Position numbers and translations under genes: made by a program | The notes under the pieces: generated by a model | The model's database searches: none | What the model was told of the DNA's origin: nothing | The model's input: the letters and a program-made list of their open reading frames with translations, nothing else | Origin: Novacetimonas cocois | GTDB taxonomy: Bacteria > Pseudomonadota > Alphaproteobacteria > Acetobacterales > Acetobacteraceae | Direction of reading: 5' to 3' | Assembly (NCBI RefSeq): GCF_003311635.1 | Contig: NZ_QEXL01000021.1 | Coordinates: forward strand, 1 to 46,014 | Length of the DNA stretch: 46,014 nt | Shown here: positions 18,904 through 27,524 of the stretch, piece by piece | How positions within the stretch are numbered: position 1 is the first letter of the stretch | Layout: every line of letters starts with the position of its first letter

Positions 18904-18992
18904 GCTGTGCGATGCCCTCCCTGGCATGGATTACAGAAGGTCCGGAACACTGGCCCCGTGCGGGTGAAGGTGACTCCTTCACTCATCTTCAC

Positions 18993-19026
18993 TGGGTCAA
19001 TGTGGGATATCATGGGATTTCATGGG
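18993..19026. promoter_or_regulatory. Candidate MraZ operator: four TGGG repeats, 10-bp period
   Basis: TGGG occurs at 18993, 19003, 19013 and 19023, exactly 10 bp apart. Each copy is followed by one variable base and a 5-bp spacer. E. coli MraZ is known to bind TGGGN direct repeats separated by 5 bp upstream of its own operon, so period and place fit autoregulation. The repeats read TGGG on the plus strand, opposite to mraZ; whether this orientation matters is not known from the sequence. Confidence 0.75.
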
Positions 19027-19033
19027 CGGTCAA
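19004..19033 (-). promoter_or_regulatory. Possible mraZ/dcw promoter overlapping the TGGG repeats
   Basis: On the minus strand TTGACC (19033-19028) is followed after 18 bp by TATCCC (19009-19004), a possible sigma70-type -35/-10 pair about 100 nt before mraZ. Three of the four TGGG repeats fall inside or beside it, so bound MraZ would block it. The -10 match is only moderate. Confidence 0.4.
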
Positions 19034-19236
19034 TTAAAGATATCCAAAAGTTGGCGGAAAACCGCTATTGTTCAACGACAGGGGGCGTAATGGCAGGTAA
19101 AGAGGAATATATCCCGCGCATCAGGACCATAATCGTATCCAATCAGTGAATGTTTATGTTTTGTTCTTAATGATGGATACTTACGCGGCGTCGCTTCCGC
19201 GATCCGGCGCGGGACAGGTATTGCAGGCGCGAAGGG

Positions 19237-19668
19237 ATGCCAGACGGTCTGTAAGCCGGGTTCTGTCCGTTCCCGCAGGGGGAACGGGACGACCATTCCT
19301 CTGGGACGTGGCTTGCGACACGCCTCACGCGACCAACCCGAACGACGGGGCGGAAAGCCCCTGACGGCGCGAAACGGATTTCGCCCGCCTGTCGTTCCTA
19401 TTCGGTCTTGCTCCCGGTGGGGTTTGCCCTGCCGCCCATGTTACCATGCGCGCGGTGCGCTCTTGCCGCACCGTTTCACCCTTGCCCCCAACCCGGCGTC
19501 ACGCCCGATGGACGCGACATGGGCCGTGGGGGCGGTCTGTTTTCTGTGGCACTGTCCCTGGGGTCGCCCCCGCCGGCCGTTAGCCGGCACCGTTCTTCCG
19601 TGGAGCCCGGACTTTCCTCCATCACTGCGCGGATGCGCACCAACAGCGGTCGTCCGACCGTCTGGCAT
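19237..19668 (-). ncRNA. rnpB: RNase P RNA component
   Basis: This is the catalytic RNA of RNase P, which matures tRNA 5' ends. The minus strand carries the universal 5' core GAGGAAAGTCCGGGCTCCAC near 19618-19599, and a 3' core ending AGAACCCGGCTTACAGACC. The two ends pair as helix P1: ATGCCAGACGGTC at 19668-19656 matches GACCGTCTGGCAT at 19249-19237. The length of about 430 nt fits a bacterial type A RNA. Exact ends are inferred from P1 and could differ by a few bases. The gene lies upstream of mraZ on the same strand. Confidence 0.95.
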
Positions 19669-19672
19669 GCGG

Positions 19673-19701
19673 AAACTGGCGGTGCATGCGGTGCGCGTCA
19701 A
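19673..19701 (-). promoter_or_regulatory. Possible rnpB promoter
   Basis: On the minus strand TTGACG (19701-19696) is followed after 17 bp by CAGTTT (19678-19673), ending 5 nt before the inferred RNA start. The -35 is good and the -10 poor, so this is tentative. Confidence 0.35.
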
Positions 19702-19754
19702 GGGCTAAAGCCTTGGGACGCGAAAACTTATGATCAGTCAGGAAAGGCGCACAG

Positions 19755-20732
19755 GTGTCAGCATCCGATGTCCCGGCGTCCGCATGCCACGCGGGCGGAC
19801 GTCCGCCGGGGCTTTTTACACGTCTCTTCCTGCTGGGGATCAGGCTCCGGTCCTCCAGCACAAAACATGTTCCCCATACGCTGGAGGATATCCGCAGGCG
19901 CTTTGACCGTCCCAGCTTTCCCAAAAAGCTGTCCAGCCTGCAGGTCCGTCGCGTGATCGACATGCGGGTGCCCGGCGCGACCGAACTGCGTCCCGCGCGG
20001 CTGTACATCCCTTATGGCAAGGTGCGCGGCGTGGTCCTGTTCATGCACGGGGGCGGGTATGTGCATTGCGGGCTGAATTCGCATCACGGGATCTGCTGCC
20101 GCCTTGCGCGGCAGTCGGGGGCGGCCGTCCTGTCGTTCGATTACCGCCTGGCGCCGGAAAATAAATTCCCTGCGGCGGTGGATGACTGCTGGGCCGCGCT
20201 GAACTGGCTCAGGGGGGAGGCCTGGCGCTGGGGCGGTGCGATGGCGGTGGCGGGCGACAGCGCGGGGGGCACGCTGGCCGCCGTCATCAGCCAGATGAAC
20301 CGCGACCACGGCCATCCTCCCCTTGCCATGCAACTGCTCTATTACCCGTCGCTATATGGGGAAAAGCCCGTTCCGTCGCGCGATGTCTATGCAAGCGGCT
20401 ATATCCTGAGCACGCGGGTGATGGAATGGTACGCGGAGGAGTATATCCGCGATCCGAAGGACCTTTGTGATCCCCGTCTGGCCCCCATCTTCGCGGCGTC
20501 GCTTGCCAACCTGCCGCCCGCCGTCATCGGCCTTGCGCAGTGCGATCCCCTGCATGATGAGGGGACCGGATACGCGGCGGCGATGGAAAAGGCGGGGTCG
20601 GAGGCCGTTACCCGCACATGGCGCGGGACGGTGCACGGGTTCCTTAATTTCTACGCATTCCTGCCCGGTGGGAAATCAGCCATCCGGTACGGCGCGCACA
20701 GGCTGCGGGCGGCCTTTGCCCGACAGCCCTGA
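19755..20732 (+). CDS. Alpha/beta hydrolase, hormone-sensitive-lipase (esterase) family
   Basis: This is a predicted carboxylesterase of the HSL group, acting on short acyl esters; the natural substrate is unknown. The 325-residue product has the oxyanion-hole motif HGGG at 98-101, the nucleophile elbow GDSAGG with Ser169, Asp264 in DPLHDEG and His294 in VHGF, a complete catalytic triad with the usual HSL spacing. There is no clear signal peptide, so it is probably cytoplasmic. The GTG start at 19755 has GGAAAGG 7 nt upstream. It is divergent from rnpB. The gene stands alone: downstream genes are on the other strand. Confidence 0.88.
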   Translation: MSASDVPASACHAGGRPPGLFTRLFLLGIRLRSSSTKHVPHTLEDIRRRFDRPSFPKKLSSLQVRRVIDMRVPGATELRPARLYIPYGKVRGVVLFMHGGGYVHCGLNSHHGICCRLARQSGAAVLSFDYRLAPENKFPAAVDDCWAALNWLRGEAWRWGGAMAVAGDSAGGTLAAVISQMNRDHGHPPLAMQLLYYPSLYGEKPVPSRDVYASGYILSTRVMEWYAEEYIRDPKDLCDPRLAPIFAASLANLPPAVIGLAQCDPLHDEGTGYAAAMEKAGSEAVTRTWRGTVHGFLNFYAFLPGGKSAIRYGAHRLRAAFARQP

Positions 20733-20750
20733 CGTCGCGGCGCGCGTTCC

Positions 20751-21194
20751 TCAGCGCGGCATGGCGTGGAAGACGCCGGGGGTCTGCCAGTCGGTCTGAA
20801 CGCTCTGCGACAGCCGGTCCACCTTGAGGGTGAAGAGGCGTGGCAGGGTGTTGCGATCGCCGGGGCACGACCCCGAATGACGTTCCATGACATCCAGCTT
20901 GGTCGCGTCGGGCGGGTCGTTGCCGTTCAGCACGAACAGCAGGCAGTCCTTGCGGTCGTGCGTCATGCCATTATGCGTCACGACCGTGCGGAAATGTTCG
21001 ACAAGGGCGGTGTTGTCAAACCAGCTGACCTTGGAAAATGTCAGCCGGTCTGCCGCCTGGTCCAGCCATCCCATGCGCGCGACAACAAAGGCCAGAAGGG
21101 CCATCGGGATCACCATCAGCACCCGTCGGATAATCCGCTGTCGGATCGTCATGGGCGTGCGGGAACGACCGGAAAGGCGGGGGGGGACGGCCAT
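20751..21194 (-). CDS. Small membrane-anchored protein of unknown function, coupled to zwf
   Basis: I do not recognise this 147-residue protein. It has a basic N-terminus and one hydrophobic segment at about residues 25-43, followed by a soluble part of about 100 residues. That suggests a bitopic inner-membrane protein with most of its mass in the periplasm, or an uncleaved signal anchor. Two cysteines (CLLFVLNG and SGSCPGD) could form a disulfide in the periplasm. Its ATG lies only 3 nt after the zwf stop on the same strand, so it is almost certainly co-transcribed with zwf. An internal ATG at 21152 is an alternative start. Confidence 0.7.
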   Translation of the reverse strand: MAVPPRLSGRSRTPMTIRQRIIRRVLMVIPMALLAFVVARMGWLDQAADRLTFSKVSWFDNTALVEHFRTVVTHNGMTHDRKDCLLFVLNGNDPPDATKLDVMERHSGSCPGDRNTLPRLFTLKVDRLSQSVQTDWQTPGVFHAMPR

Positions 21195-21197
21195 GCG

Positions 21198-22676
21198 TTA
21201 TTTCATGTCCTCGTGCCACAGGTGACCCGACTGCGCCAGCAGGTTGCGTGCGCCTTCGGGGCCCCATGTCCCGGCGGGATAGGGTTCCAGCGGCGCCTCG
21301 TTCTTGCTCCAGCCCTGCAGGATGGGGTCGATCCATTTCCATGCGGCCTCGACCTCGTCGCGGCGGATGAACAGGATCGGGTCGCCACGCACCACGTCAA
21401 GCAGCAGCCGCTCATAGGAATCGGGATAGCGGATGTTGAACGCCTTCTCGAATTCGATGTTGATGTCCGCCTCGCGCAGGGTCAGGCTGTCGGTCGGGGT
21501 CGGGTCCTTGGTGGAAACCGACAGCATCACCCCCTCGTCAGGCTGGATGCGGATGATGAGCCGGTTGGGCGCGGGCCTGTTGGTGAAGATGGTCCATGGC
21601 GCGGCCTTGAACTGTATCACCACCTCGCTGCACTTTTCCGCCATCCGCTTGCCCGAGCGCAGGTAGAAGGGCACGTTTCCCCACCGCCATGACAGGATTT
21701 CGGTCTTCAGCGCGACAAAGGTCTCCGTCTCGCTGGTCACGCCTTCGCCAAGGTCCTCGACATAGCTTCCGACCGTCTGGCCGTTGATCTTGCCGCGCAT
21801 GTACTGCCCGCGCGAGGTATAGATCGCGACCTCCGACGGTTCGATCGGCTTGAGGGCGTGCAGCACCTTGAGCTTCTCGTTGCGCACGCTGTCGGCGTCG
21901 AGCGAGACGGGCGGGTCCATCGCGACCAGACACAGGACCTGCAGCAGATGGTTCTGGATCATGTCGCGCAGGGCGCCGGACTTGTCATAATATGCGCCGC
22001 GTCCCTCCACGCCCACGGTTTCCGCAGCCGTGATCTGGACATAGTCGATGGCGTCGCTGGTCCACAGCCGTTCGAACACGGGATTGGCAAAGCGCAGCGC
22101 GATCAGGTTCTGGACCGTTTCCTTGCCCAGGTAATGGTCAATGCGGAAGATATGGTTTTCGGGGAAATGCTGCCCCACGCTGTCATTGATGGCGTTGGCG
22201 CTCTGCAGGTCGGTGCCGATCGGCTTTTCCAGAACCACGCGCGACTGGTCGGTGATCAGGCCCTGTTTGCTCAGGTTTTCGCAGATCTGTCCATAAAGCG
22301 CGGGGGAGGTCGCAAGGTAATAGACCCGTATGCGGCTGTCGGGCTTCATGTCCAGCAGCGTCTTCAGGTCGGACCAGTGGCTCTGGGCTTCCGCACCGTT
22401 GAGGCTGACGTAATACAGCAGGTCTATGAAGCGCGCGACCGTGCTGGCCTCCAGCGCGTCAGCGGCGACATGGTCATGCAGGGCCTGCTTCGCGCGGCCC
22501 TGATATTCCTCCCGCGACAGGGGGGAGCGCGCCGTGGCGATGATGCGCGCGTCATCGGGGATCTGCCCGTCACGGAAACGGTAATACAGCGCAGGCAGCA
22601 GCTTGCGCATGGTCAGGTCGCCCGTTCCACCGAATACGATGTAGTCGAACGTGTCGACGGGGGGAAGATGTGCCAT
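21198..22676 (-). CDS. zwf: Glucose-6-phosphate 1-dehydrogenase
   Basis: G6PDH oxidises glucose-6-phosphate to 6-phosphogluconolactone and reduces NAD(P)+. It is the entry to the pentose phosphate pathway, which acetic acid bacteria use heavily. The 492-residue product has the dinucleotide-binding GGTGDL motif at 16-21, EKPIG at 150-154 and the active-site signature RIDHYLGKE at 178-186. Its length is normal. The frame is open to 22907, but the ATG at 22676 has a strong AGGAGG Shine-Dalgarno 9 nt upstream and begins just before the conserved fold. It is divergent from gapR and followed closely by a small membrane-protein gene. Confidence 0.96.
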   Translation of the reverse strand: MAHLPPVDTFDYIVFGGTGDLTMRKLLPALYYRFRDGQIPDDARIIATARSPLSREEYQGRAKQALHDHVAADALEASTVARFIDLLYYVSLNGAEAQSHWSDLKTLLDMKPDSRIRVYYLATSPALYGQICENLSKQGLITDQSRVVLEKPIGTDLQSANAINDSVGQHFPENHIFRIDHYLGKETVQNLIALRFANPVFERLWTSDAIDYVQITAAETVGVEGRGAYYDKSGALRDMIQNHLLQVLCLVAMDPPVSLDADSVRNEKLKVLHALKPIEPSEVAIYTSRGQYMRGKINGQTVGSYVEDLGEGVTSETETFVALKTEILSWRWGNVPFYLRSGKRMAEKCSEVVIQFKAAPWTIFTNRPAPNRLIIRIQPDEGVMLSVSTKDPTPTDSLTLREADINIEFEKAFNIRYPDSYERLLLDVVRGDPILFIRRDEVEAAWKWIDPILQGWSKNEAPLEPYPAGTWGPEGARNLLAQSGHLWHEDMK

Positions 22677-22927
22677 GAAAATCGGCCTCCTGCCTGGTTC
22701 TGTTTCTAGCCCCGTATCCGGCATGCGTGGCACACCGGCAACACGGACGGGCCGATACCAACGGTCACGACCGATTAGGGCCGCCTTTCGGAGCATGTCA
22801 AGCTGGCATTGACCCGCGTCCGCCATCGCGATAAGCCCGCCGTTCGAATGCGTCATCCACGTTACATGCCCGTGCGCGGCATGGCGGGGTATCGCGCCCC
22901 AGTTCACTATATCCGGAGGCAGCAGGC

Positions 22928-23203
22928 ATGAGTGCCGATAATTTCGAAACTGACGAGGGCAGCGCGGCCGTTGGCGGAATTGCTGCCGACCGGCTACGCA
23001 GCATCATTGAACGTATCGAGCGGCTGGAAGAAGAGCGCAAGGCGCTTGCTGGCGATATCAAGGATATCTACACCGAGGCGAAGTCGGCGGGATTTGACAC
23101 GAAGGTCATCCGCCAGATCATCCGCCTGCGCAAGCAGGAACCGGCCGAGGTGGAGGAACAGGAAACCCTCCTCGACATCTACCGTCGCGCGCTGGGCATG
23201 TGA
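22928..23203 (+). CDS. gapR: DUF2312 nucleoid-associated protein, GapR type
   Basis: This 91-residue protein matches the DUF2312 family. In Caulobacter its member GapR is an essential nucleoid-associated protein that clamps overtwisted, AT-rich DNA ahead of forks and polymerases and stimulates topoisomerases. The sequence has the family layout: a long N-terminal coiled helix (RLRSIIERIERLEEERKALA), then the basic KSAGFDTKVIRQIIRLRK stretch that binds DNA, then an acidic C-terminal helix. A GGAGG ribosome-binding site lies 9 nt before the ATG. It is divergent from zwf. Role by analogy; no local evidence on its targets. Confidence 0.93.
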   Translation: MSADNFETDEGSAAVGGIAADRLRSIIERIERLEEERKALAGDIKDIYTEAKSAGFDTKVIRQIIRLRKQEPAEVEEQETLLDIYRRALGM

Positions 23204-23276
23204 TATCCCCGCCCGGATGGCGGAAGGATGGGGTTGAGGACGTGTTGCCTGTCATGATGAAGGTCGAGAGACACCC

Positions 23277-23996
23277 ATGACGATACCATGGCCGGAATGG
23301 CTGCCGGGATGGGCGCAGGTGCTGGTCCTGATGGCTGGCCTGCTGTTCGCGATCCTGTGGATGCTGGTCCCGTTCGCCGTGATCGGCGTCAAGGGGCGGC
23401 TTGACGCGCTGGCGATGCAGATCGATGACCTGCAGGCGGAACTGCGGGTCATGGCCGTGTCGGGCGCATCCTCCGCCACGCGCGATGAGGCGGAAACCGC
23501 CGCCAGCGAACCCCTGGCGGAGGTCTTGCGACAGCAGGACGGGGATCACGGGGCCGAAAGGCAGGCGGCCACGCCATCCCCGGCGCGGCGCCTCGACCCC
23601 GATGATCCCGAATGTGATATTCCCGCCTATGAACGCCGTCCCATGACCCGTCCCGCTCCGCCATGGGCAGGGGAGGCGCCTGACGATGTTCCTCCGTCAC
23701 CACCATCGCCGGATGAAGCGCCCGCCACCAGCGCGGCGCCTGTGCCCCCCGATGGACGCGAAGGGGAAGGGAATGGCGGACAGGCCGCGGCCGATGCAGG
23801 CAGGACGGTGGCACGCGATGGCGTGCCCCTGCGTGTCCAGCGCGCGCCCATGCTGAAGAACGGCCCGACGGATGCGGAAACCGGGGTCAGGGCCGCCATG
23901 GCGCGGAAGGTGGAGACGGGCATTCCCCGCACCGCCCGCTGGGCAGAGCGTCGGCAGAGGTCGGAGCCAACCCTCCGCTGGCCGCCCCGTCGCTGA
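23277..23996 (+). CDS. Membrane-anchored low-complexity protein of unknown function
   Basis: The 239-residue product is not one I recognise. It has a Trp/Pro-rich N-terminus and one hydrophobic segment at about residues 12-40. A short helical stretch follows (RLDALAMQIDDLQAELRVM) that could form a coiled coil. Residues from about 65 to the end are a disordered, Pro/Ala/Glu/Asp-rich tail ending in a basic patch. It lies 73 nt after gapR on the same strand and may be co-transcribed with it. The low-complexity part makes homology hard to trace. That it is a real gene is supported by the membrane segment and by the absence of any better frame here. Confidence 0.6.
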   Translation: MTIPWPEWLPGWAQVLVLMAGLLFAILWMLVPFAVIGVKGRLDALAMQIDDLQAELRVMAVSGASSATRDEAETAASEPLAEVLRQQDGDHGAERQAATPSPARRLDPDDPECDIPAYERRPMTRPAPPWAGEAPDDVPPSPPSPDEAPATSAAPVPPDGREGEGNGGQAAADAGRTVARDGVPLRVQRAPMLKNGPTDAETGVRAAMARKVETGIPRTARWAERRQRSEPTLRWPPRR

Positions 23997-24016
23997 TTAC
24001 CCTCAGCGGCGGCAGG

Positions 24017-25171
24017 TCAGGCCGGCTGCGTGCAGGCCCTGTCGTTGAGGACGAGGTCATCGCGGTGAATGAGTTCATCGCCGCCATGCCAGCCAAGGAT
24101 CGCCTCGATTTCATCCGACTGGCGGCCGGCAATGCGTAGGGCGTCTGCTAGGCTGTAGGAGGCGAGGCCATGGGCAATGCGCTGTCCGGACATGTCCGTC
24201 ACGCTGACCAGATCGCCACGGTCGAATTCCCCCGATACGGCATGAACCCCGGCAGGCAGGAGGGATGATCCGCTCAGCAGCGCGCGCACCGCGCCATCGT
24301 CGATCACCAGGTTGCCCGCAGGCGTAAGGCTGCCGCCGATCCATTTCTTTCGCGCCGAGCGCGCGTCGGGCGACGGAAGGAACCATGTGCAGCGCCCGCC
24401 ATCCATCAGCGCGCGCAGCGGGTGCAGTGGCTTGCCCTGCGCGATGACCATGGCGCATCCCGCCTGCGTGGCGATGCGGGCGGCCATCAGTTTGGTGCGC
24501 ATCCCGCCAGAGGAATAACCCGGCGGCGGGGCGCCCCCCATGGCTTCGATCTCGTCAGTCAGGCTTTCGACCAGCGGCAGGTGCCGCGCGGCGGGATTGA
24601 CGCGGGGGTCGGCTGTATAAAGCCCGTCAATGTCCGACAGCAGGACAAGCTGGTCCGAATTGGTCATTTCCGCCACGCGGGCGGCCAGACGGTCATTGTC
24701 GCCAAAGCGGATTTCCGTCGTGGCGATGGCGTCATTTTCATTGATGATCGGGACGCATCCCAGCGTCAGCAACGTATTGAGCGACGCACGGGCATTGAGG
24801 TAACGGCGGCGATGTTCGGTATCGTCGGGCGTCAGCAGCAGTTGCGCCGCATTGAGGTCGTGGCGCGACAGGGCATTGGCCCAGGCCTGCGCCAGCCGGA
24901 TCTGCCCCACGGAGGCCGCGGCCTGCTTTTCATCCAGCCGCAGCACCCGTCGCGTCAGGCCCAGCTGGTGCCGGGCAAGGGCGATCGCGCCGGAGGAGAC
25001 GACGATGACCTGCACCCCATCCCCGCGCAGTCGCGCGATGTCTGCGGCCACGCTTTCCAGCCACGCCTGCCGGGGGGAGGCGCTCTGCGGATCGACGACC
25101 AGCGCGCTTCCGATCTTGACGACAATGCGCTGTCCATTTTTCAGGCTGGGCAGGGTGGGAAAAGCTGTCAC
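24017..25171 (-). CDS. proB: Glutamate 5-kinase
   Basis: ProB phosphorylates L-glutamate to gamma-glutamyl phosphate, the first and usually proline-inhibited step of proline synthesis. The 384-residue product has an N-terminal amino-acid-kinase domain (RIVVKIGSALVV near 14-25, VSSGAIALARHQLG near 60-75, NENDAIATTEIRFGDNDRL near 150-168, LSDIDGLYTADPR near 180-192). It ends with a C-terminal PUA domain at about 285-375, as in full-length proteobacterial ProB. It lies 20 nt downstream of obgE on the same strand, so the two are probably one transcript. Confidence 0.95.
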   Translation of the reverse strand: MTAFPTLPSLKNGQRIVVKIGSALVVDPQSASPRQAWLESVAADIARLRGDGVQVIVVSSGAIALARHQLGLTRRVLRLDEKQAAASVGQIRLAQAWANALSRHDLNAAQLLLTPDDTEHRRRYLNARASLNTLLTLGCVPIINENDAIATTEIRFGDNDRLAARVAEMTNSDQLVLLSDIDGLYTADPRVNPAARHLPLVESLTDEIEAMGGAPPPGYSSGGMRTKLMAARIATQAGCAMVIAQGKPLHPLRALMDGGRCTWFLPSPDARSARKKWIGGSLTPAGNLVIDDGAVRALLSGSSLLPAGVHAVSGEFDRGDLVSVTDMSGQRIAHGLASYSLADALRIAGRQSDEIEAILGWHGGDELIHRDDLVLNDRACTQPA

Positions 25172-25191
25172 GGTCGGTGTCTTCTGCGTTG

Positions 25192-26223
<1,032 letters not shown>

Positions 26224-26298
26224 TCACGGGTCCGATCTGGGCCGGTGGCAGCCCCATGGACGTGTCTGATACCAGAAACACGCCGTGGTATCGATACG

Positions 26299-26330
26299 AA
26301 AAAGGGGACGGCCCCACGTGACCGTCCCCC
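26299..26330 (-). terminator. Rho-independent terminator of rplU-rpmA
   Basis: On the minus strand an 8-bp perfect stem GGGGACGG/CCGTCCCC (26329-26322 with 26311-26304) encloses a 10-nt loop and is followed by five T residues (26303-26299). It ends the rplU-rpmA transcript about 35 nt after the rpmA stop and before obgE. Confidence 0.9.
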
Positions 26331-26365
26331 TCTGGTCTGAACTGTCTCCCGGATGGGAACAGTTT

Positions 26366-26635
26366 TTATTCCGCGGCTGCGGGCAGGGCTTCGACCGAAA
26401 CATGCACGCGGCCTTCGGCGCGGCGTTCGAACTTCACATGCCCGTCGACGAGCGAGAAGATCGTGTGGTCGCGGCCGAGGCCGACATTGGTGCCGGGCTT
26501 CATCTTCGTGCCGCGCTGGCGCACGATGATGTTGCCTGCGACGACGCTTTCGCCACCGAACTTCTTGACGCCGAGACGGCGACCGGCGCTATCGCGTCCG
26601 TTGCGGGAAGAACCGCCTGCCTTTTTTTGTGCCAT
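26366..26635 (-). CDS. rpmA: 50S ribosomal protein L27
   Basis: L27 binds near the peptidyl-transferase centre of the 50S subunit. The 89-residue product has the typical basic start ([23 protein letters not shown]) and the conserved [27 protein letters not shown] core. The length is normal. There is no N-terminal cleavage extension like the one in Firmicutes. It lies 76 nt downstream of rplU on the same strand and is followed by a strong terminator. Confidence 0.97.
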   Translation of the reverse strand: MAQKKAGGSSRNGRDSAGRRLGVKKFGGESVVAGNIIVRQRGTKMKPGTNVGLGRDHTIFSLVDGHVKFERRAEGRVHVSVEALPAAAE

Positions 26636-26711
26636 TGCCTGAACTCCTGAAACTTGTTGACTGATCTTGACCTGGACCGGCGGGCATCAATCGCTGCCCC
26701 CGGTGCGGGGA

Positions 26712-27026
26712 TCAGGCAGCGTTGATTGCGGCGATACGCACCACGGTCACGGGCTGACGGTGGCCGTTCTTGCGGCGGCTGTTCTGCCGACGGCGCTTCT
26801 TGAAGATGATCACCTTCGCCAGGCGGTCCTGCGCGATGACGGTCGCGGTGACGGTCGCGCCGGCAACGGTGGGGCTGCCGATCGTGGTGGAACCTTCGCC
26901 GCCGACGGCCAGGACCTGATCGAACGTGATGGTGACGCCGGCTTCGGCTTCCAGCTTCTCGATCTTCAGGACGGTGTCCTTGGAAACGCGGTACTGCTTT
27001 CCGCCGGTGCGGATAACTGCGAACAT
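26712..27026 (-). CDS. rplU: 50S ribosomal protein L21
   Basis: L21 is a 50S ribosomal protein that binds 23S rRNA. The 104-residue product begins [14 protein letters not shown], the classic L21 start, and has the [20 protein letters not shown] basic motif near residues 70-90. The frame is open upstream to 27134, but the ATG at 27026 is where L21 similarity begins and gives normal length. The ribosome-binding site is weak (AGACAGAG). A promoter match and a hairpin-containing leader of about 130 nt lie upstream. Confidence 0.97.
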   Translation of the reverse strand: MFAVIRTGGKQYRVSKDTVLKIEKLEAEAGVTITFDQVLAVGGEGSTTIGSPTVAGATVTATVIAQDRLAKVIIFKKRRRQNSRRKNGHRQPVTVVRIAAINAA

Positions 27027-27163
27027 AATTCTCTGTCTTTCCGATCTCTGGGTCAGCGCGGCACCGTCAGGATGTTGGTGCAGGCGGCGTGGCCCGGTCG
27101 CTTTTTCACATTGGCCGCGAACCATGCGCGGCACCCCCCGTCTGCGCGGGGGTTGAGGGCAGG

Positions 27164-27192
27164 CTTCTAATCGGCGGGGGGCGGTCCGTCAA
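27164..27192 (-). promoter_or_regulatory. Probable rplU promoter
   Basis: On the minus strand TTGACG (27192-27187) is followed after 17 bp by TAGAAG (27169-27164). The predicted transcript would have a leader of about 130 nt. That leader contains a GC-rich hairpin (about 27131-27155) with no U-tract. Confidence 0.55.
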
Positions 27193-27251
27193 TCGTTATT
27201 CCCGATTCCGCGCATGTTTCGCGCGCGGGCGCAAAAAACATCCGCAACCCC

Positions 27252-27280
27252 TTGCGCGCGTTGCATGTCCACCGTATAAG
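27252..27280 (+). promoter_or_regulatory. Probable tRNA-Ser promoter
   Basis: TTGCGC (27252-27257) and TATAAG (27275-27280) are separated by exactly 17 bp and lie 24 nt before the mature tRNA, where a tRNA promoter is expected. Confidence 0.65.
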
Positions 27281-27304
27281 CCCGCACCAACGCCGCTGAC
27301 ATCA

Positions 27305-27397
<93 letters not shown>

Positions 27398-27524
27398 GTC
27401 ATGTCCTGCGCTGTCATGCCCGCGCTATGGCGCGACAGGCAATGCAGGTAAATCTTTCCCAGACAATATGTGTCAGCCCTACCCGTGGAACCTGCGTCAG
27501 GCCACGTTTCGTGCCGTGCGGCGT

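Larger units (their letters stand above)
18904..19236. other. mraZ upstream region between rnpB and mraZ, no gene
   Basis: No convincing coding sequence is seen in this 333-base gap between the 3' end of rnpB and the mraZ start. It holds the TGGG repeat array and a possible promoter for the dcw cluster, annotated separately. It is clearly richer in A and T than the flanking genes. No clear U-tract terminator for rnpB was found in it. Confidence 0.6.
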
